Positions 27,842 to 36,352 are shown, counted from the first letter of the stretch. The stretch: DNA of 64,000 bases from JAJDXO01 sp965213765 (GCA_965213765.1 OZ243926.1:372001-436000), one strand, 5' to 3'. The notes: generated by a model not told the origin, from the sequence alone. Translations and numbers: made by a program.

Positions 27842-28480
27842 CTACATCCGGTCTTTTTCGGCCCGTTCCGAATTCACCACGTGCCACATGAATCGGGCGG
27901 CGACGCTGCGCCAGGGGCGGTAAATTTCGCCCGCCTCCAGCATCTCGGCGCGGCTCGGCCGCTCGGGCAGCCCTTTGAGCTTCTGGTAACCGACGACGAT
28001 GCCGAGGTCGTCCACCGGCCACAGGTCAGGCCGCTTCAGGGCGAACAGCAGGTAAACCTGCGCGGTCCACGGGCCGATGCCTTTCAGCGCGGTCATCGCC
28101 TCGATGGCGTCGTCATCGGCCTGGCGGGCCACCGAGCGGAGGCTCAGATCTCCGTCCACCAGGGCTCTCGCGATAACACGGCCATAGGTCCCCTTCTGGC
28201 GGCTCAAGCCCACCTTCCGGTGATCATCGTCGGTGAGACCCAAGAAGACTTCCGGGGTCATGGGGTCGGCATATTCGTTGAGCCGCGCCTGGATGGCCCG
28301 GGCCGACGCGGTCGAAACCTGCTGGGCGCAGATGATCTTGAACAGGGAATCGAAGCCCGGCCGGCGGCCGCGCAAGGGCGGCAGGCCGAACTCCTTGTAG
28401 GCGTGCCTGATGTCGGGATCGCGCCTGCCGAGCACGGTCAACGCCTCGGCCATCACCGATTTGGTTATTTTAGTCGTCAT
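27842..28480 (-). CDS. DNA-3-methyladenine glycosylase II-like protein (HhH-GPD)
   Basis: A 212-residue base-excision repair glycosylase. The helix-hairpin-helix is MTALKGIGPWTAQVYLLFAL and the catalytic Asp lies in DLWPVDDLGI. SLFKIICAQQVSTASARAIQ is the AlkA-type helix before it. The protein lacks the N-terminal AlkA domain, as do many short homologues. It is expected to remove alkylated bases. It is convergent with the YciI gene, with only three bases between stop codons, and divergent from glyoxalase II. Confidence 0.93.
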   Translation of the reverse strand: MTTKITKSVMAEALTVLGRRDPDIRHAYKEFGLPPLRGRRPGFDSLFKIICAQQVSTASARAIQARLNEYADPMTPEVFLGLTDDDHRKVGLSRQKGTYGRVIARALVDGDLSLRSVARQADDDAIEAMTALKGIGPWTAQVYLLFALKRPDLWPVDDLGIVVGYQKLKGLPERPSRAEMLEAGEIYRPWRSVAARFMWHVVNSERAEKDRM

Positions 28481-28528
28481 GCCGGGCAGCTAAACTCACA
28501 CGGACCACATCCGCAAGGGAGATGACGC

Positions 28529-29320
28529 GTGATAGTCGAGCAAATCTGGACCAACAATAATTTCCGCAATTTCAACTACCTGATCGTCTGCCCGGAAACC
28601 GGCGAAGCCCTCGCCGTCGATCCGCTGGAGTTCGGCCGGTGCCTGGATGCGGCCAAGGACAAGGGCTGGGAAATCACCCAGATCCTCAACACCCACCACC
28701 ACAACGATCATACCGGCGGCAATGGCGGCATGGTCGAGGCCACCGGCGCCAAGATCCTCGCCAATGCCAAGGCCAAGGACGACATCCCGGACATGGATAT
28801 CGGCCTCAATGCGGGCGACGTGGTGAAGGTGGGCAAGACCGTCGAGCTCGAGGCCATGGACACCCCGGGCCATACCATGAGCCACGTCTGCCTACTGTCG
28901 CGCACCGATCAGCCGGCGCTGATCTGCGGCGACACGCTATTCAATGCGGGCGCCGGGCACTGCAAGGGCGGCGGCCACCCGGAGCCGCTCTACGAAACGT
29001 TCGCCAAACAACTGGCGACCCTCCCGGACAATACGCTGATTTATCCCGGCCACGACTACATCGAAAACAACCTCGCTTTCACCCTTGACCGGGAGCCCGA
29101 CAACGCGCGCGCCGCCGGCCTCAAGGAAGAGGTCGCGGGCCAGGACACCAATCAGGCGATGGTGACGACGCTGGCGCTGGAGAAAGAGGTCAACACCTTC
29201 TTCCGGCTGCAAAGCCCGACGGTGATCGCCCGGCTGCGGGAAGCCTTCCCGGATCTCCCCGACGAGCCCGACGAGAAGACGGTGTTTCTGAAACTCCGGG
29301 AACTCCGGAACGACTGGTAA
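28529..29320 (+). CDS. gloB: Hydroxyacylglutathione hydrolase (glyoxalase II)
   Basis: A 263-residue metallo-beta-lactamase-fold hydrolase that releases D-lactate from S-lactoylglutathione. Metal ligands are in THHHNDHTGG, DTPGHTMSH, ICGDTLFNAGAG and YPGHDYI. The C-terminal substrate-binding part ends KLRELRNDW. The start is GTG at 28529, seven bases after AGGGAGA. It has the normal glyoxalase II length and is convergent with the MFS gene. Confidence 0.95.
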   Translation: MIVEQIWTNNNFRNFNYLIVCPETGEALAVDPLEFGRCLDAAKDKGWEITQILNTHHHNDHTGGNGGMVEATGAKILANAKAKDDIPDMDIGLNAGDVVKVGKTVELEAMDTPGHTMSHVCLLSRTDQPALICGDTLFNAGAGHCKGGGHPEPLYETFAKQLATLPDNTLIYPGHDYIENNLAFTLDREPDNARAAGLKEEVAGQDTNQAMVTTLALEKEVNTFFRLQSPTVIARLREAFPDLPDEPDEKTVFLKLRELRNDW

Positions 29321-29323
29321 CCG

Positions 29324-30568
29324 CTACTCGGCGGGCTGCTGGACCGTTTTTCGAGTGCCGCGGGACCGTGCCGCCCAACCGGCGGCGACGGCGAAGCCCA
29401 GCGTGACCAGCATGAGGATCGCGGCGGTGAAGAACAGCCACGCCGGCGCGTTCCGATCCATGATCGAGCCGTAAAGCACCGGGCCGAAGAACCCGCCGAC
29501 GGAGAATCCGGTGGAGACGAAGCCGAACGCCTTGCCGGTCGCGCCCGCCGGGGCGATGGCCGAGACCATCAGGTCCCGGGACGGCATCACCGCGCCGATC
29601 ATGAAACCGACGAATGCAAGCCCGATGACCACGCCGCTCACCGGCGTCACCGACATCCCGACCAGGATCAGGATGGCGGCCGAGAGGGAGTAACCGACGG
29701 CGGCGATGGCGTCGAAGCGCTTGAGCCAGGTGGTGACCATGCCGCCGGCGAACACCCCGATGGTGATGCCCCAGAGATAGATGGCGAGGGTCTGGTTGGC
29801 GGCCACCAGGTCGATCTCGAACATCTCGATCATCGCCGGAATGCCGAAGGTCTGGATGCCGTTCCCCGACATGGCGGTCGCCACGTAGAAGCCGAACATC
29901 AACAGAATCGGCGTGGTGAAGACGAACGATTTGCCGGCGGCCTTGCCGGTATCGGTCTGGGCGGCGGGCGCCGCGAACTCCCGGTCGTTGAGGAAGCGGG
30001 CAAAGATAATCAGCGCCACGGCGCCGATCATCCCGGCGATACCGAGAATGTGCATGATCTCGCGCCAATGGAAGTTCGGAGCCAGGAAGCTGACCACGGT
30101 CGGCGTCGCGGCGAACCCCAGAAATCCGGCGCTGGTGTGGATGGCGTAGGCCTTGCCCCGCCACGGCCCGCGGACCCGGGCGGTCATGATGGTGTAGTCG
30201 GAGGGATGAAACTGGCTGTCGCACAACCCGGCAACGGCGGCGAGTACGATGAGCACCGCCACCGAGTTGGCGAAACCCATGAGGAACATGCAGACCGAAA
30301 TGCCGATCAGTCCGAAGATAATGAACAGCCGCGCGCCGTACCGGTCCATGACCACGCCCGCGGGGTACTGACCGGCCGCCGACATGCCGGCATAAGCGGT
30401 CATGATCAGGCCGAACAGCACGAAGGCGCTCTCGGCGCCGAGATCGGCCTTGATCAGCGGCAGCAACGACGGCACCACGAGAATATAGAAGTGGCTGAAA
30501 AAATGAGCCATGGAGACCAGGCTGATGGCCAGGACCTCGTGGCTCCGGCGTGCGCCGGGTTCGCTCAT
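29324..30568 (-). CDS. MFS transporter
   Basis: A 414-residue twelve-helix major facilitator. The loop 2-3 motif GVVMDRYGARLFIIFGL and the pattern of hydrophobic segments identify the superfamily. It has a cytoplasmic loop NDREFAAPAAQTDTGKAAGKS between the halves. It may belong to the oxalate/formate or fosmidomycin-like branch, but I cannot name a substrate. It ends three bases from the stop codon of gloB. Confidence 0.9.
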   Translation of the reverse strand: MSEPGARRSHEVLAISLVSMAHFFSHFYILVVPSLLPLIKADLGAESAFVLFGLIMTAYAGMSAAGQYPAGVVMDRYGARLFIIFGLIGISVCMFLMGFANSVAVLIVLAAVAGLCDSQFHPSDYTIMTARVRGPWRGKAYAIHTSAGFLGFAATPTVVSFLAPNFHWREIMHILGIAGMIGAVALIIFARFLNDREFAAPAAQTDTGKAAGKSFVFTTPILLMFGFYVATAMSGNGIQTFGIPAMIEMFEIDLVAANQTLAIYLWGITIGVFAGGMVTTWLKRFDAIAAVGYSLSAAILILVGMSVTPVSGVVIGLAFVGFMIGAVMPSRDLMVSAIAPAGATGKAFGFVSTGFSVGGFFGPVLYGSIMDRNAPAWLFFTAAILMLVTLGFAVAAGWAARSRGTRKTVQQPAE

Positions 30569-30654
30569 GCGCCGAGTTCGCTCATACGATGTCCCCTACC
30601 CCAATCCCGGGTGTTAATCATGTGCGTATCCCGAGTGCCCGGCAGTTGCAAGGC

Positions 30655-30762
30655 TTAGTGCGGGGCGCCGATCCCCCGGGCGAACTCTTTCAGCGCCTCT
30701 TCGACGGATGAAACCGCCCGCCGCTCCTCGAACAGCGCCTCAAGCCCGATCATGGTCAACAT
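30655..30762 (-). CDS. Very small ORF downstream of thiSG (unrecognised)
   Basis: A 35-codon frame in the gap between the MFS gene and thiSG, beginning MLTMIGLEALFEERRAV and ending in TAA at 30655. The composition is that of a real helical peptide or the tail of a lost gene, since an in-frame TGA lies just upstream. No family is recognised and there is no clear ribosome site. Confidence 0.25.
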   Translation of the reverse strand: MLTMIGLEALFEERRAVSSVEEALKEFARGIGAPH

Positions 30763-30811
30763 CCCGAGGGGGACCCGGCCGCAAAGGCCTCACAGGACGG
30801 AGCGGACCTCC

Positions 30812-31807
30812 TTAGATCAACCCGGCAAGGGGCGAGGACGGATCGGCGTATTTCTTTTTGGGCATGCGTCCCGCCGTATAGGCCAGCCGGCCGGCCTCGA
30901 TGGCCAGCCGCATGGCCCGGGCCATCCTGATGGGATCCTGCGCCTCGGCGATTGCCGTGTTCATCAAGACCCCGTCGCAGCCGAGCTCCATGGCGATCGC
31001 CGCATCCGAGGCGGTCCCCACACCGGCGTCGACGATCACCGGCACATTCGCCTGCTCGATAATCAGCCTGAGGTTCACCGGGTTCTGGATGCCGAGACCG
31101 GACCCGATGGGCGCCGCCAGCGGCATAATGGCGACACAGCCCATATCCTCCAGGGTCTTCGACAGGATCGGATCATCGGTCGTGTAGACCATGACCTTGA
31201 ACCCGTCCTCGATCAGCGCCTCCGCCGCTTTCAGGGTCTCGGTGACATGCGGGTAAAGGGTTTTCTGATCACCCAGGACCTCCAACTTGACCAAATCCCA
31301 GCCGCCGGCCTCGCGGGCCAGCCGGAGGGTCCGCAGCGCATCGTCGGCGGTGAAGCACCCGGCGGTGTTGGGCAGGTAGGTGTATTTCCCTGGATCGACG
31401 AAATCGACCAGCATGGGCTCGTCCGGGTTGGTGACATTCACCCGGCGGACGGCCACGGTGATGATTTCCGCACCCGAGGCTTCCAGGGCGCGTGCGGTCT
31501 GCTCAAAGTCCTTATACTTGCCGGTGCCGATGATCAGCCGTGAGGACAGGGTTCGCCCGGCGATTTCGAAGGTATCGCCGCCGCGCGGCGTGCCCGTCCC
31601 TTCCGGCGCTCCCCCTCCGATAAAGTAAACGATTTCGAACTTGTCGCCTTCGGCCACATCGATATCGCCGTATTGGGATTTGGGCACGATTTCCAGGTTT
31701 CTTTCGACCGCGACCTTCCGGGCATTGAGCCCGAGGCCGGCCAACATTCCCTCCACGGTCACCGGCGCATCGATATCGCGCGCCTCGCCATTTATGGTCA
31801 CATTCAT
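30812..31807 (-). CDS. thiG: ThiS-ThiG fusion: sulfur carrier plus thiazole synthase
   Basis: A 331-residue fusion. Residues 1-66 are a ThiS ubiquitin-like carrier (MNVTINGEARDIDAPVTVEG, ending EIVYFIGGG). Residues about 75-331 are ThiG: IAGRTLSSRLIIGTGKYKDF, the Schiff-base region KLEVLGDQKTLYP and VDAGVGTASDAAIAMELGCD. ThiG makes the thiazole phosphate of thiamine using sulfur from ThiS-thiocarboxylate. In the fusion the ThiS GG is internal, so it must be cleaved or used in some other way. No other thi genes are in the window and no TPP riboswitch is seen upstream. Confidence 0.95.
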   Translation of the reverse strand: MNVTINGEARDIDAPVTVEGMLAGLGLNARKVAVERNLEIVPKSQYGDIDVAEGDKFEIVYFIGGGAPEGTGTPRGGDTFEIAGRTLSSRLIIGTGKYKDFEQTARALEASGAEIITVAVRRVNVTNPDEPMLVDFVDPGKYTYLPNTAGCFTADDALRTLRLAREAGGWDLVKLEVLGDQKTLYPHVTETLKAAEALIEDGFKVMVYTTDDPILSKTLEDMGCVAIMPLAAPIGSGLGIQNPVNLRLIIEQANVPVIVDAGVGTASDAAIAMELGCDGVLMNTAIAEAQDPIRMARAMRLAIEAGRLAYTAGRMPKKKYADPSSPLAGLI

Positions 31808-31995
31808 CTTGATGCCAATTATTAAATGTTCATTAAGGGAGTACGGCTCACAATGCGGCCGTTCGGCGCAAGTATGGTAGCCGATCCCCGGCCTTTCAAC
31901 CGCATTGTAACAAGGGGTGATTGCACGGGCCGACGGTTACCGGGTTTGCGGCGCACGTCATAGCCCCTTATATCCCCGGTGCGCGAGGACACGAG

Positions 31996-32427
31996 ATGGC
32001 AAAGAAAATTCTGATCCTGAACGGGCCGAATCTCAACCTGTTGGGAACCCGGGAGCCGGAGATATACGGCGCGGAAACCCTGGCCCAGATCGAGGACGCC
32101 TGTGCCGCCAAGGCCGGCGAACTCGGCCTGACCATCGACTGCCGCCAGAGCAACAGTGAAGGTGATTTGGTCGACTGGATTCAGGAGGGCGGCCGGGATT
32201 TCGACGCCATCATTCTCAATGCCGGCGGCTACACCCATACCTCGGTGGCCATCCTCGATGCCCTGAAGAGCTGCGGCGTCCAGGTAATCGAGGTACACCT
32301 GTCCAATGTCCACCAGCGCGAGGAGTTCCGGCACAATTCCTATATTTCCCGCGCCGCCCGGGGGATCATTGCCGGCTTCGGCGGCCACGGCTATCTTCTT
32401 GCCTTGGACGCCGCCGCGAACCTTTAG
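31996..32427 (+). CDS. aroQ: Type II 3-dehydroquinate dehydratase
   Basis: A 143-residue shikimate-pathway enzyme. The start MAKKILILNGPNLNLLGTRE contains the catalytic-loop region with the Tyr in EPEIYG; NAGGYTHTSVA, EVHLSNVHQREEFRHNS and the catalytic His in the latter segment are present. The ATG at 31996 is chosen over longer in-frame upstream frames. Twenty bases separate it from aat; in many alphaproteobacteria accB and accC lie between these two genes, but not here. Confidence 0.97.
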   Translation: MAKKILILNGPNLNLLGTREPEIYGAETLAQIEDACAAKAGELGLTIDCRQSNSEGDLVDWIQEGGRDFDAIILNAGGYTHTSVAILDALKSCGVQVIEVHLSNVHQREEFRHNSYISRAARGIIAGFGGHGYLLALDAAANL

Positions 32428-32447
32428 GACCGTCATCGGGAGCGACC

Positions 32448-33137
32448 GTGTCGACCCACGACAAAGATCCCGAAGATTTAAGATTGACGCCGGATGTCCT
32501 GCTGCGCGCCTATGCCGCCGGAATTTTTCCCATGGCGGAGAGCCGGGACGACCGGACCCTGTTTTGGGTGGACCCGGAGTTTCGCGGCATCCTGCCGCTG
32601 GACGGCGTCCATGTGCCGCGCCGCCTCCGCAAAACCGTCCGGCAGCGACCCTTTGAGGTCACTCGCGATAAAGCGTTCCGCCAGGTTATGGAGAATTGCG
32701 CCGCGTCGGCGCCGGGCCGTGACGAGACGTGGATCAACGACGAAATTTTGCGGCTTTACACCGCGCTTCACGAACGGGGCCACGCCCATTCGGTTGAGTG
32801 CTGGCGGAACGGGGAACTGGTCGGCGGATTATACGGGGTGGTGCTGAAGGCCGCATTCTTCGGCGAGAGCATGTTTTCGAAGGCGCGGGATGCGAGCAAG
32901 GTCGCCCTCGTTCACCTGGTGGCGGGTCTCAGGGCGGACGGATTTACCCTCCTCGACACCCAGTTCGCCACCGAACACCTGAGCCAGTTCGGAAACGTGG
33001 AAATACCCCGTCACGACTATTCGTTGATGCTCAACCGGGCGCTGCACACGGATGCCGTTTTCGACAGCCGGCGGTCTTCCGCTCACTCGGCGGACGAGGC
33101 CGAAGCGCTTTTGCAGTCGATTACCCAGACGTCATAG
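32448..33137 (+). CDS. aat: Leucyl/phenylalanyl-tRNA-protein transferase
   Basis: A 229-residue GNAT-like transferase that adds Leu or Phe from tRNA to proteins starting with Lys or Arg, marking them for ClpS-ClpA. The family motifs LLRAYAAGIFPMAES, FWVDPEFRGILPLD, HSVECWRNGELVGGLYGV, FFGESMFS and LLDTQFATEHL are complete. The start is GTG at 32448. Its last 55 bases overlap the end of the convergent DUF2155 gene. clpS and clpA lie 15 kb away in the same window. Confidence 0.96.
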   Translation: MSTHDKDPEDLRLTPDVLLRAYAAGIFPMAESRDDRTLFWVDPEFRGILPLDGVHVPRRLRKTVRQRPFEVTRDKAFRQVMENCAASAPGRDETWINDEILRLYTALHERGHAHSVECWRNGELVGGLYGVVLKAAFFGESMFSKARDASKVALVHLVAGLRADGFTLLDTQFATEHLSQFGNVEIPRHDYSLMLNRALHTDAVFDSRRSSAHSADEAEALLQSITQTS

Positions 33138-33526
33138 ACCGGGTGCTCCATGGCGGCGAGCGCGGGGCTCGAAGCGAACATCCAGCCGCGATAGACGCTG
33201 AGCGCCGGCTCGTTGGCGCGAACCTCCCAGACATCCAGAAATGCCGCGCTCTCCGGCGGCTCCTCCGGCGGCTTCTTGTCGCAACTTCGGGCGATGATTT
33301 CGAGGGTCCCGAACCGTACCGTATCCCCGACCGGCGCCTCGAAGGTGGAGACCCGGGCTGTCACTTTGTCGAGGCCCTGCAGCACGGCCAATGGATAGGG
33401 CTCGGCACGGACCTCTCCCGGCACGAACAGAGCCGCGGCCGCGGCCGCGGCCACGGCCGCGGACAGGAGCGGAGCAAGAAGACGCGTCATGGGGTTCATT
33501 CTTGAAGATCGGCCGTCTTCATTCAA
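33083..33526 (-). CDS. DUF2155 domain-containing periplasmic protein
   Basis: A 147-residue exported protein. The signal peptide contains an alanine run coded by a GCCGCG microsatellite (about 33432-33462) and ends near GEVRA. The mature domain, with TARVSTFEAPVGDTVRFGTL, ARSCDKKPPEEPPESAAFLDV and YRGWMFASSPALAAMEHPVYDV, is DUF2155, a family found in alphaproteobacteria next to aat and NDUFA12. Two conserved Cys may form a disulphide. Function unknown. The first ATG may be replaced by an internal one (MTRLLAPLL). Confidence 0.88.
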   Translation of the reverse strand: MNEDGRSSRMNPMTRLLAPLLSAAVAAAAAAALFVPGEVRAEPYPLAVLQGLDKVTARVSTFEAPVGDTVRFGTLEIIARSCDKKPPEEPPESAAFLDVWEVRANEPALSVYRGWMFASSPALAAMEHPVYDVWVIDCKSASASSAE

Positions 33527-33535
33527 CCGCCGGGC

Positions 33536-34297
33536 CTAACGCCTAATTGCGGCAAAACGAAGGCGCACGTAGTCGGCCGTCCAGTTCCCGTCCTCGTCGC
33601 AGAGATGGGGACGGACATCGTCGATCACCTCGGCGACAAAGCCCTCGACATCGCCGTCGGGAAGGGCATCGGTAAAGGATTGCGAAAAAATCGCCAGCCA
33701 GTCCCGCATATCCCCCGGAAGCGGCGTCGGCCGCGGGATCCGTTCAATCCGCATCACCTCGAAGCCGCCGGCGGCGAGTTTGGCCCCATAGTCCTCCGTG
33801 CCGGGGAAATACCAGGGATCGATCGCCGCCGCGTTCACGTCCCGCTCGCCCAGACGGCGATGAAGCGCGGCCCGGATATGAGCGACATTTCCAGCGCCGC
33901 CAAACTCGCCAACGAACCGGCCCCGGTCCCGGAGTGCGCGGTGGACCCCGGCGATGACCTCGTCGGCCGCCGTCATCCAGTGCAGCGCCGCATTCGAGAA
34001 CACCGCATCGAATTCATCCTCGAACGTCAGGGCGTCACCGGACATCACCCGGGCATCCAGCCCCCGGGCCCGCGCCGCCTTCACCTGGTTGGGGCTGGCA
34101 TCGACACCGACCACCTCGGCCCCGGCGGTGGCAATCTCTTCGGTCAACGGCCCATCGCCGCATCCCAGATCGAGAATCCGCTCGCCTGGCCTCGGCGCCA
34201 GCAGTTCGAGAACCGGCGCGCCGAGATCGGAAACGAACCGGGCGTTCCGGTCATAGGCACGGGGATCCCAGTGGTCGGCCATACCAGCCTCGTTCAA
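33536..34297 (-). CDS. Class I SAM-dependent methyltransferase
   Basis: A 253-residue methyltransferase with the SAM-binding glycine loop ILDLGCGDGPLTEEIA (about residues 40-55), GVDASPNQVKAAR, and the motif IV region DAVFSNAALHWM. This pattern resembles trans-aconitate methyltransferase-like and ubiquinone-type enzymes, but the substrate is unknown. It interrupts the usual DUF2155-mlaD-NDUFA12 order. The second Met (MADHWDPRAYDRNARFV) is a good alternative start. It sits nine bases upstream of the DUF2155 gene. Confidence 0.9.
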   Translation of the reverse strand: MNEAGMADHWDPRAYDRNARFVSDLGAPVLELLAPRPGERILDLGCGDGPLTEEIATAGAEVVGVDASPNQVKAARARGLDARVMSGDALTFEDEFDAVFSNAALHWMTAADEVIAGVHRALRDRGRFVGEFGGAGNVAHIRAALHRRLGERDVNAAAIDPWYFPGTEDYGAKLAAGGFEVMRIERIPRPTPLPGDMRDWLAIFSQSFTDALPDGDVEGFVAEVIDDVRPHLCDEDGNWTADYVRLRFAAIRR

Positions 34298-34306
34298 TTG
34301 CGGCGG

Positions 34307-34486
34307 CTATTTTCGCGGATCGAGGAACTGGCGGGTTTTGACGGCATCGTCAAGGGCTTTCAGGACGTTTTCGGCCTTCTCCCGCGCCGTGGTCCGAAGG
34401 CGAAATTCAGCCCGGCGGAACAGCGCGTCATCGGTTACTTCTTCGGTAACCCGAATGAGCCGCGATTTGATTTCGAACCGCTCCAT
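34307..34486 (-). CDS. Small protein of unknown function
   Basis: A 59-residue protein, MERFEIKSRLIRVTEEVTDD and onward, ending RQFLDPRK, mostly charged and helical. GAGGGG before the ATG at 34486 favours this start over one twelve codons upstream. It sits between mlaD and the methyltransferase gene on the same strand, so it may be part of that transcript. No family recognised. Confidence 0.5.
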   Translation of the reverse strand: MERFEIKSRLIRVTEEVTDDALFRRAEFRLRTTAREKAENVLKALDDAVKTRQFLDPRK

Positions 34487-34560
34487 GATCCCCTCGAGAG
34501 AGGAAGCCGACGCCCTATACATGCTTCATATATAAGGGGATTCCACCGGTGAGTAGGCGC

Positions 34561-35019
34561 TCAATCGCCGCCGTTCGAGCTCCCCGTGGCAAGAAATATG
34601 ATCTCGCCCACCTGATCCTCGATGGTCTTGAAATCCTCGGTTTTAACGAGCTGCCCGCCGGCTGCCAGTTTTTCCGCCGAACGGCCCGGCAGCAGGCGGA
34701 TATATGTGCCCCCGAGCAGACCGTCGCCGGTGACGACGGCGGTGGTATCGGCGGGGAGCCGCACGGCGTCATCGATGGTCATGGTCACCACGGCATCGAA
34801 ATCCTCGCTCAGCCGCCGATCGGTGACCGTGCCCACATCAATGCCGTTCACCCGAACGTCGCTGCCGGACCGCAGCCCGCCGACCTTGGTGAAGAGCGCG
34901 GTAATCCGATAGCCATTGACCGTCTGAATCTGCGTTGTCGTGTAGAAAATCCAGACGAAGACGATAGCCACGCCGAGAACCACGGCGCCCATGACGGTCT
35001 CAATGAGGTTCTTGTTCAT
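34561..35019 (-). CDS. mlaD: MlaD-family (MCE domain) protein, second of two
   Basis: A 152-residue protein with an N-terminal membrane helix (about residues 7-27) and a single MCE domain: FTKVGGLRSGSDVRVNGIDVG and DGLLGGTYIRLLPG. MlaD forms a periplasmic hexamer that carries phospholipids between membranes with the MlaEF transporter; mlaE, mlaF and mlaB are not in the window. Its start overlaps the end of the upstream MlaD-like gene by four bases (ATGA). Only one such gene is usual at this locus in relatives. Confidence 0.93.
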   Translation of the reverse strand: MNKNLIETVMGAVVLGVAIVFVWIFYTTTQIQTVNGYRITALFTKVGGLRSGSDVRVNGIDVGTVTDRRLSEDFDAVVTMTIDDAVRLPADTTAVVTGDGLLGGTYIRLLPGRSAEKLAAGGQLVKTEDFKTIEDQVGEIIFLATGSSNGGD

Positions 35020-35480
35020 TTCCTTGCCCGCTCGGCCCGTGCCGATCTGCCCTGTCCGATGACCTGATCGAGCAGATCCTGCAATACCAGTGATTCCTGC
35101 GTGAACTCAATTTCGCCGCCGGTTTCGAGAATTTCTTCCTCGGCCCCAGGGTTTACCTCGATAAACTTCGAGCCGAAAAGGCCGTTGGTCAGGATGCGGG
35201 CATCCGAATCCGACGGCAGTTCCACCCCGTCGTCGATATTCAGGGTCAGCCGCGCACGGAAGGACTCGGTCAGAATCATCTGGGTGACCTCGCCGATCTT
35301 GATCCCGCTCATCAGCACCTCATCGCCGACGGTCAGGCCGTCCACCCGATCAAAATCCGCGGTGATATCGAAGCCGGCGGTCTTTTCGGTGGTGGCCGTG
35401 GTGAACGACAACACGCCCAGGACAAGCAGCGACAGGAGGGCAATGAACCCGACGATGCTGTGTCTGGCTTCCTCGCTCAC
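35016..35480 (-). CDS. mlaD: MlaD-family (MCE domain) protein, first of two
   Basis: A 154-residue membrane-anchored MCE protein with a hydrophobic helix at about residues 9-27 and the domain motifs FDRVDGLTVGDEVLMSGIKIG and TNGLFGSKFIEVNPG. It is related to, but clearly different from, the following MlaD protein, so the two could form a mixed hexamer or two separate rings. It is translationally coupled to its downstream neighbour and follows the NDUFA12 gene after 12 bases. Confidence 0.93.
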   Translation of the reverse strand: MSEEARHSIVGFIALLSLLVLGVLSFTTATTEKTAGFDITADFDRVDGLTVGDEVLMSGIKIGEVTQMILTESFRARLTLNIDDGVELPSDSDARILTNGLFGSKFIEVNPGAEEEILETGGEIEFTQESLVLQDLLDQVIGQGRSARAERARK

Positions 35481-35492
35481 GGGGACCGCGGC

Positions 35493-35849
35493 CTATTCCG
35501 GCGTCCAGGCTTCGTAGTCGCCGGTCGCCCTCTTACGCTCGCCTCCCATATAGTCGTGGCCGGCGGGCCGGTAGGCGTGCGCGGTGCCGGTCACATTCGG
35601 CAGGTGGTCTTTCTGCCAGGCGCGGGCGGCGGCCGCCTTTTCGGACAACGGATTCTCGACTGTATGATGGAGCCAGGCGTGCCACTCGGGCGGAACCTTG
35701 GACGCTTCGACGTCGCCCTTATAGATCACCCAGCGGCGCTCGCGGCCGTTGAGCTTGCGGCCTTTGCCGCGGTAATACCTGTTACCGAACTCGTCGGTCC
35801 CGACAAAATTGCCGTTTAGGAGCGTATAGATGAAGGTGCCAATCGACAT
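35493..35849 (-). CDS. NDUFA12-family subunit of NADH:ubiquinone oxidoreductase
   Basis: A 118-residue homologue of the mitochondrial complex I accessory subunit NDUFA12 (B17.2). It has GNFVGTDEFGNRYYRGKGR, RRWVIYKGDVEASKVPPEWH and AWLHHT, which are conserved from alphaproteobacteria to mitochondria. This is a good marker of alphaproteobacterial origin. It begins the minus-strand row NDUFA12-mlaD-mlaD. The main nuo operon is not in the window. Confidence 0.95.
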   Translation of the reverse strand: MSIGTFIYTLLNGNFVGTDEFGNRYYRGKGRKLNGRERRWVIYKGDVEASKVPPEWHAWLHHTVENPLSEKAAAARAWQKDHLPNVTGTAHAYRPAGHDYMGGERKRATGDYEAWTPE

Positions 35850-35899
35850 GTCAGCGTCCGCTCAATGACTGCGAGGCAAGATGTGGGCGCCCGCTGTTG

Positions 35900-36300
35900 A
35901 TGTCAATATAGCAGTTCACCCGACACCTCAATGACCCAACCATCGCCTCCATCCGGCGCAGCCGCCACAAACGCCTCGTTTGATCGCGGGGAGAGCCTGA
36001 AGCCGCCCGGCAATGGCTGGAGGAAGCGCCGGCTTCGAAGCCGGCCCTGCCCGCCGCACTCAACGGCCGCAAGGCCGCCTCGGTGATGGCGGGGGACTTC
36101 GACGGCGGGATTTCGGAATTCCGCGCGGCCATCGCCCGGTATCCGGATGTGCGCCTTTTCCATCAGCGCGCCTGGCGGTTGGACGCCGAAATTTGCCGGC
36201 ATCGTGACCGAATTGCCGGGCTTCGCCGGCAAGTATTGGGCAAATTTTCCTTATTGGAGTCATTTCCACGATACGGCAGCGCGATAGATCCGAGCCGATG
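35900..36300. other. Decayed coding-like segment between NDUFA12 and nrdJ
   Basis: No intact gene is evident, but pieces look coding. On the plus strand one frame gives EAARQWLEEAPASKPALPAA and GDFDGGISEFRAAIARYPD, and a second frame gives SISAPGGWTPKFAGIVTELP and GKYWANFPYWSHFHDTAAR with a stop at 36285-36287; these would join through a frameshift near 36150, with an in-frame stop at 35981. A minus-strand frame of 109 codons (35903-36232) also exists and ends GDGWVIEVSGELLY. I cannot tell which strand was the gene, and no family is recognised. Confidence 0.35.
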
Positions 36301-36301
36301 T

Positions 36302-36320
36302 CGGACATCAGAAATGTCCG
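36302..36320. terminator. Short hairpin
   Basis: cggacat-cagaa-atgtccg followed by TTT on the plus strand. It may be the terminator of the lost plus-strand gene. It is weak in stem length. Confidence 0.35.
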
Positions 36321-36352
36321 TTTAAACCCTGTAATAAAAAGAAAATTTTGAT

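Noticed and set aside
31808..31995. TPP riboswitch before the thiSG gene
   Set aside because: The invariant CTGAGA element is absent on the strand of the gene.
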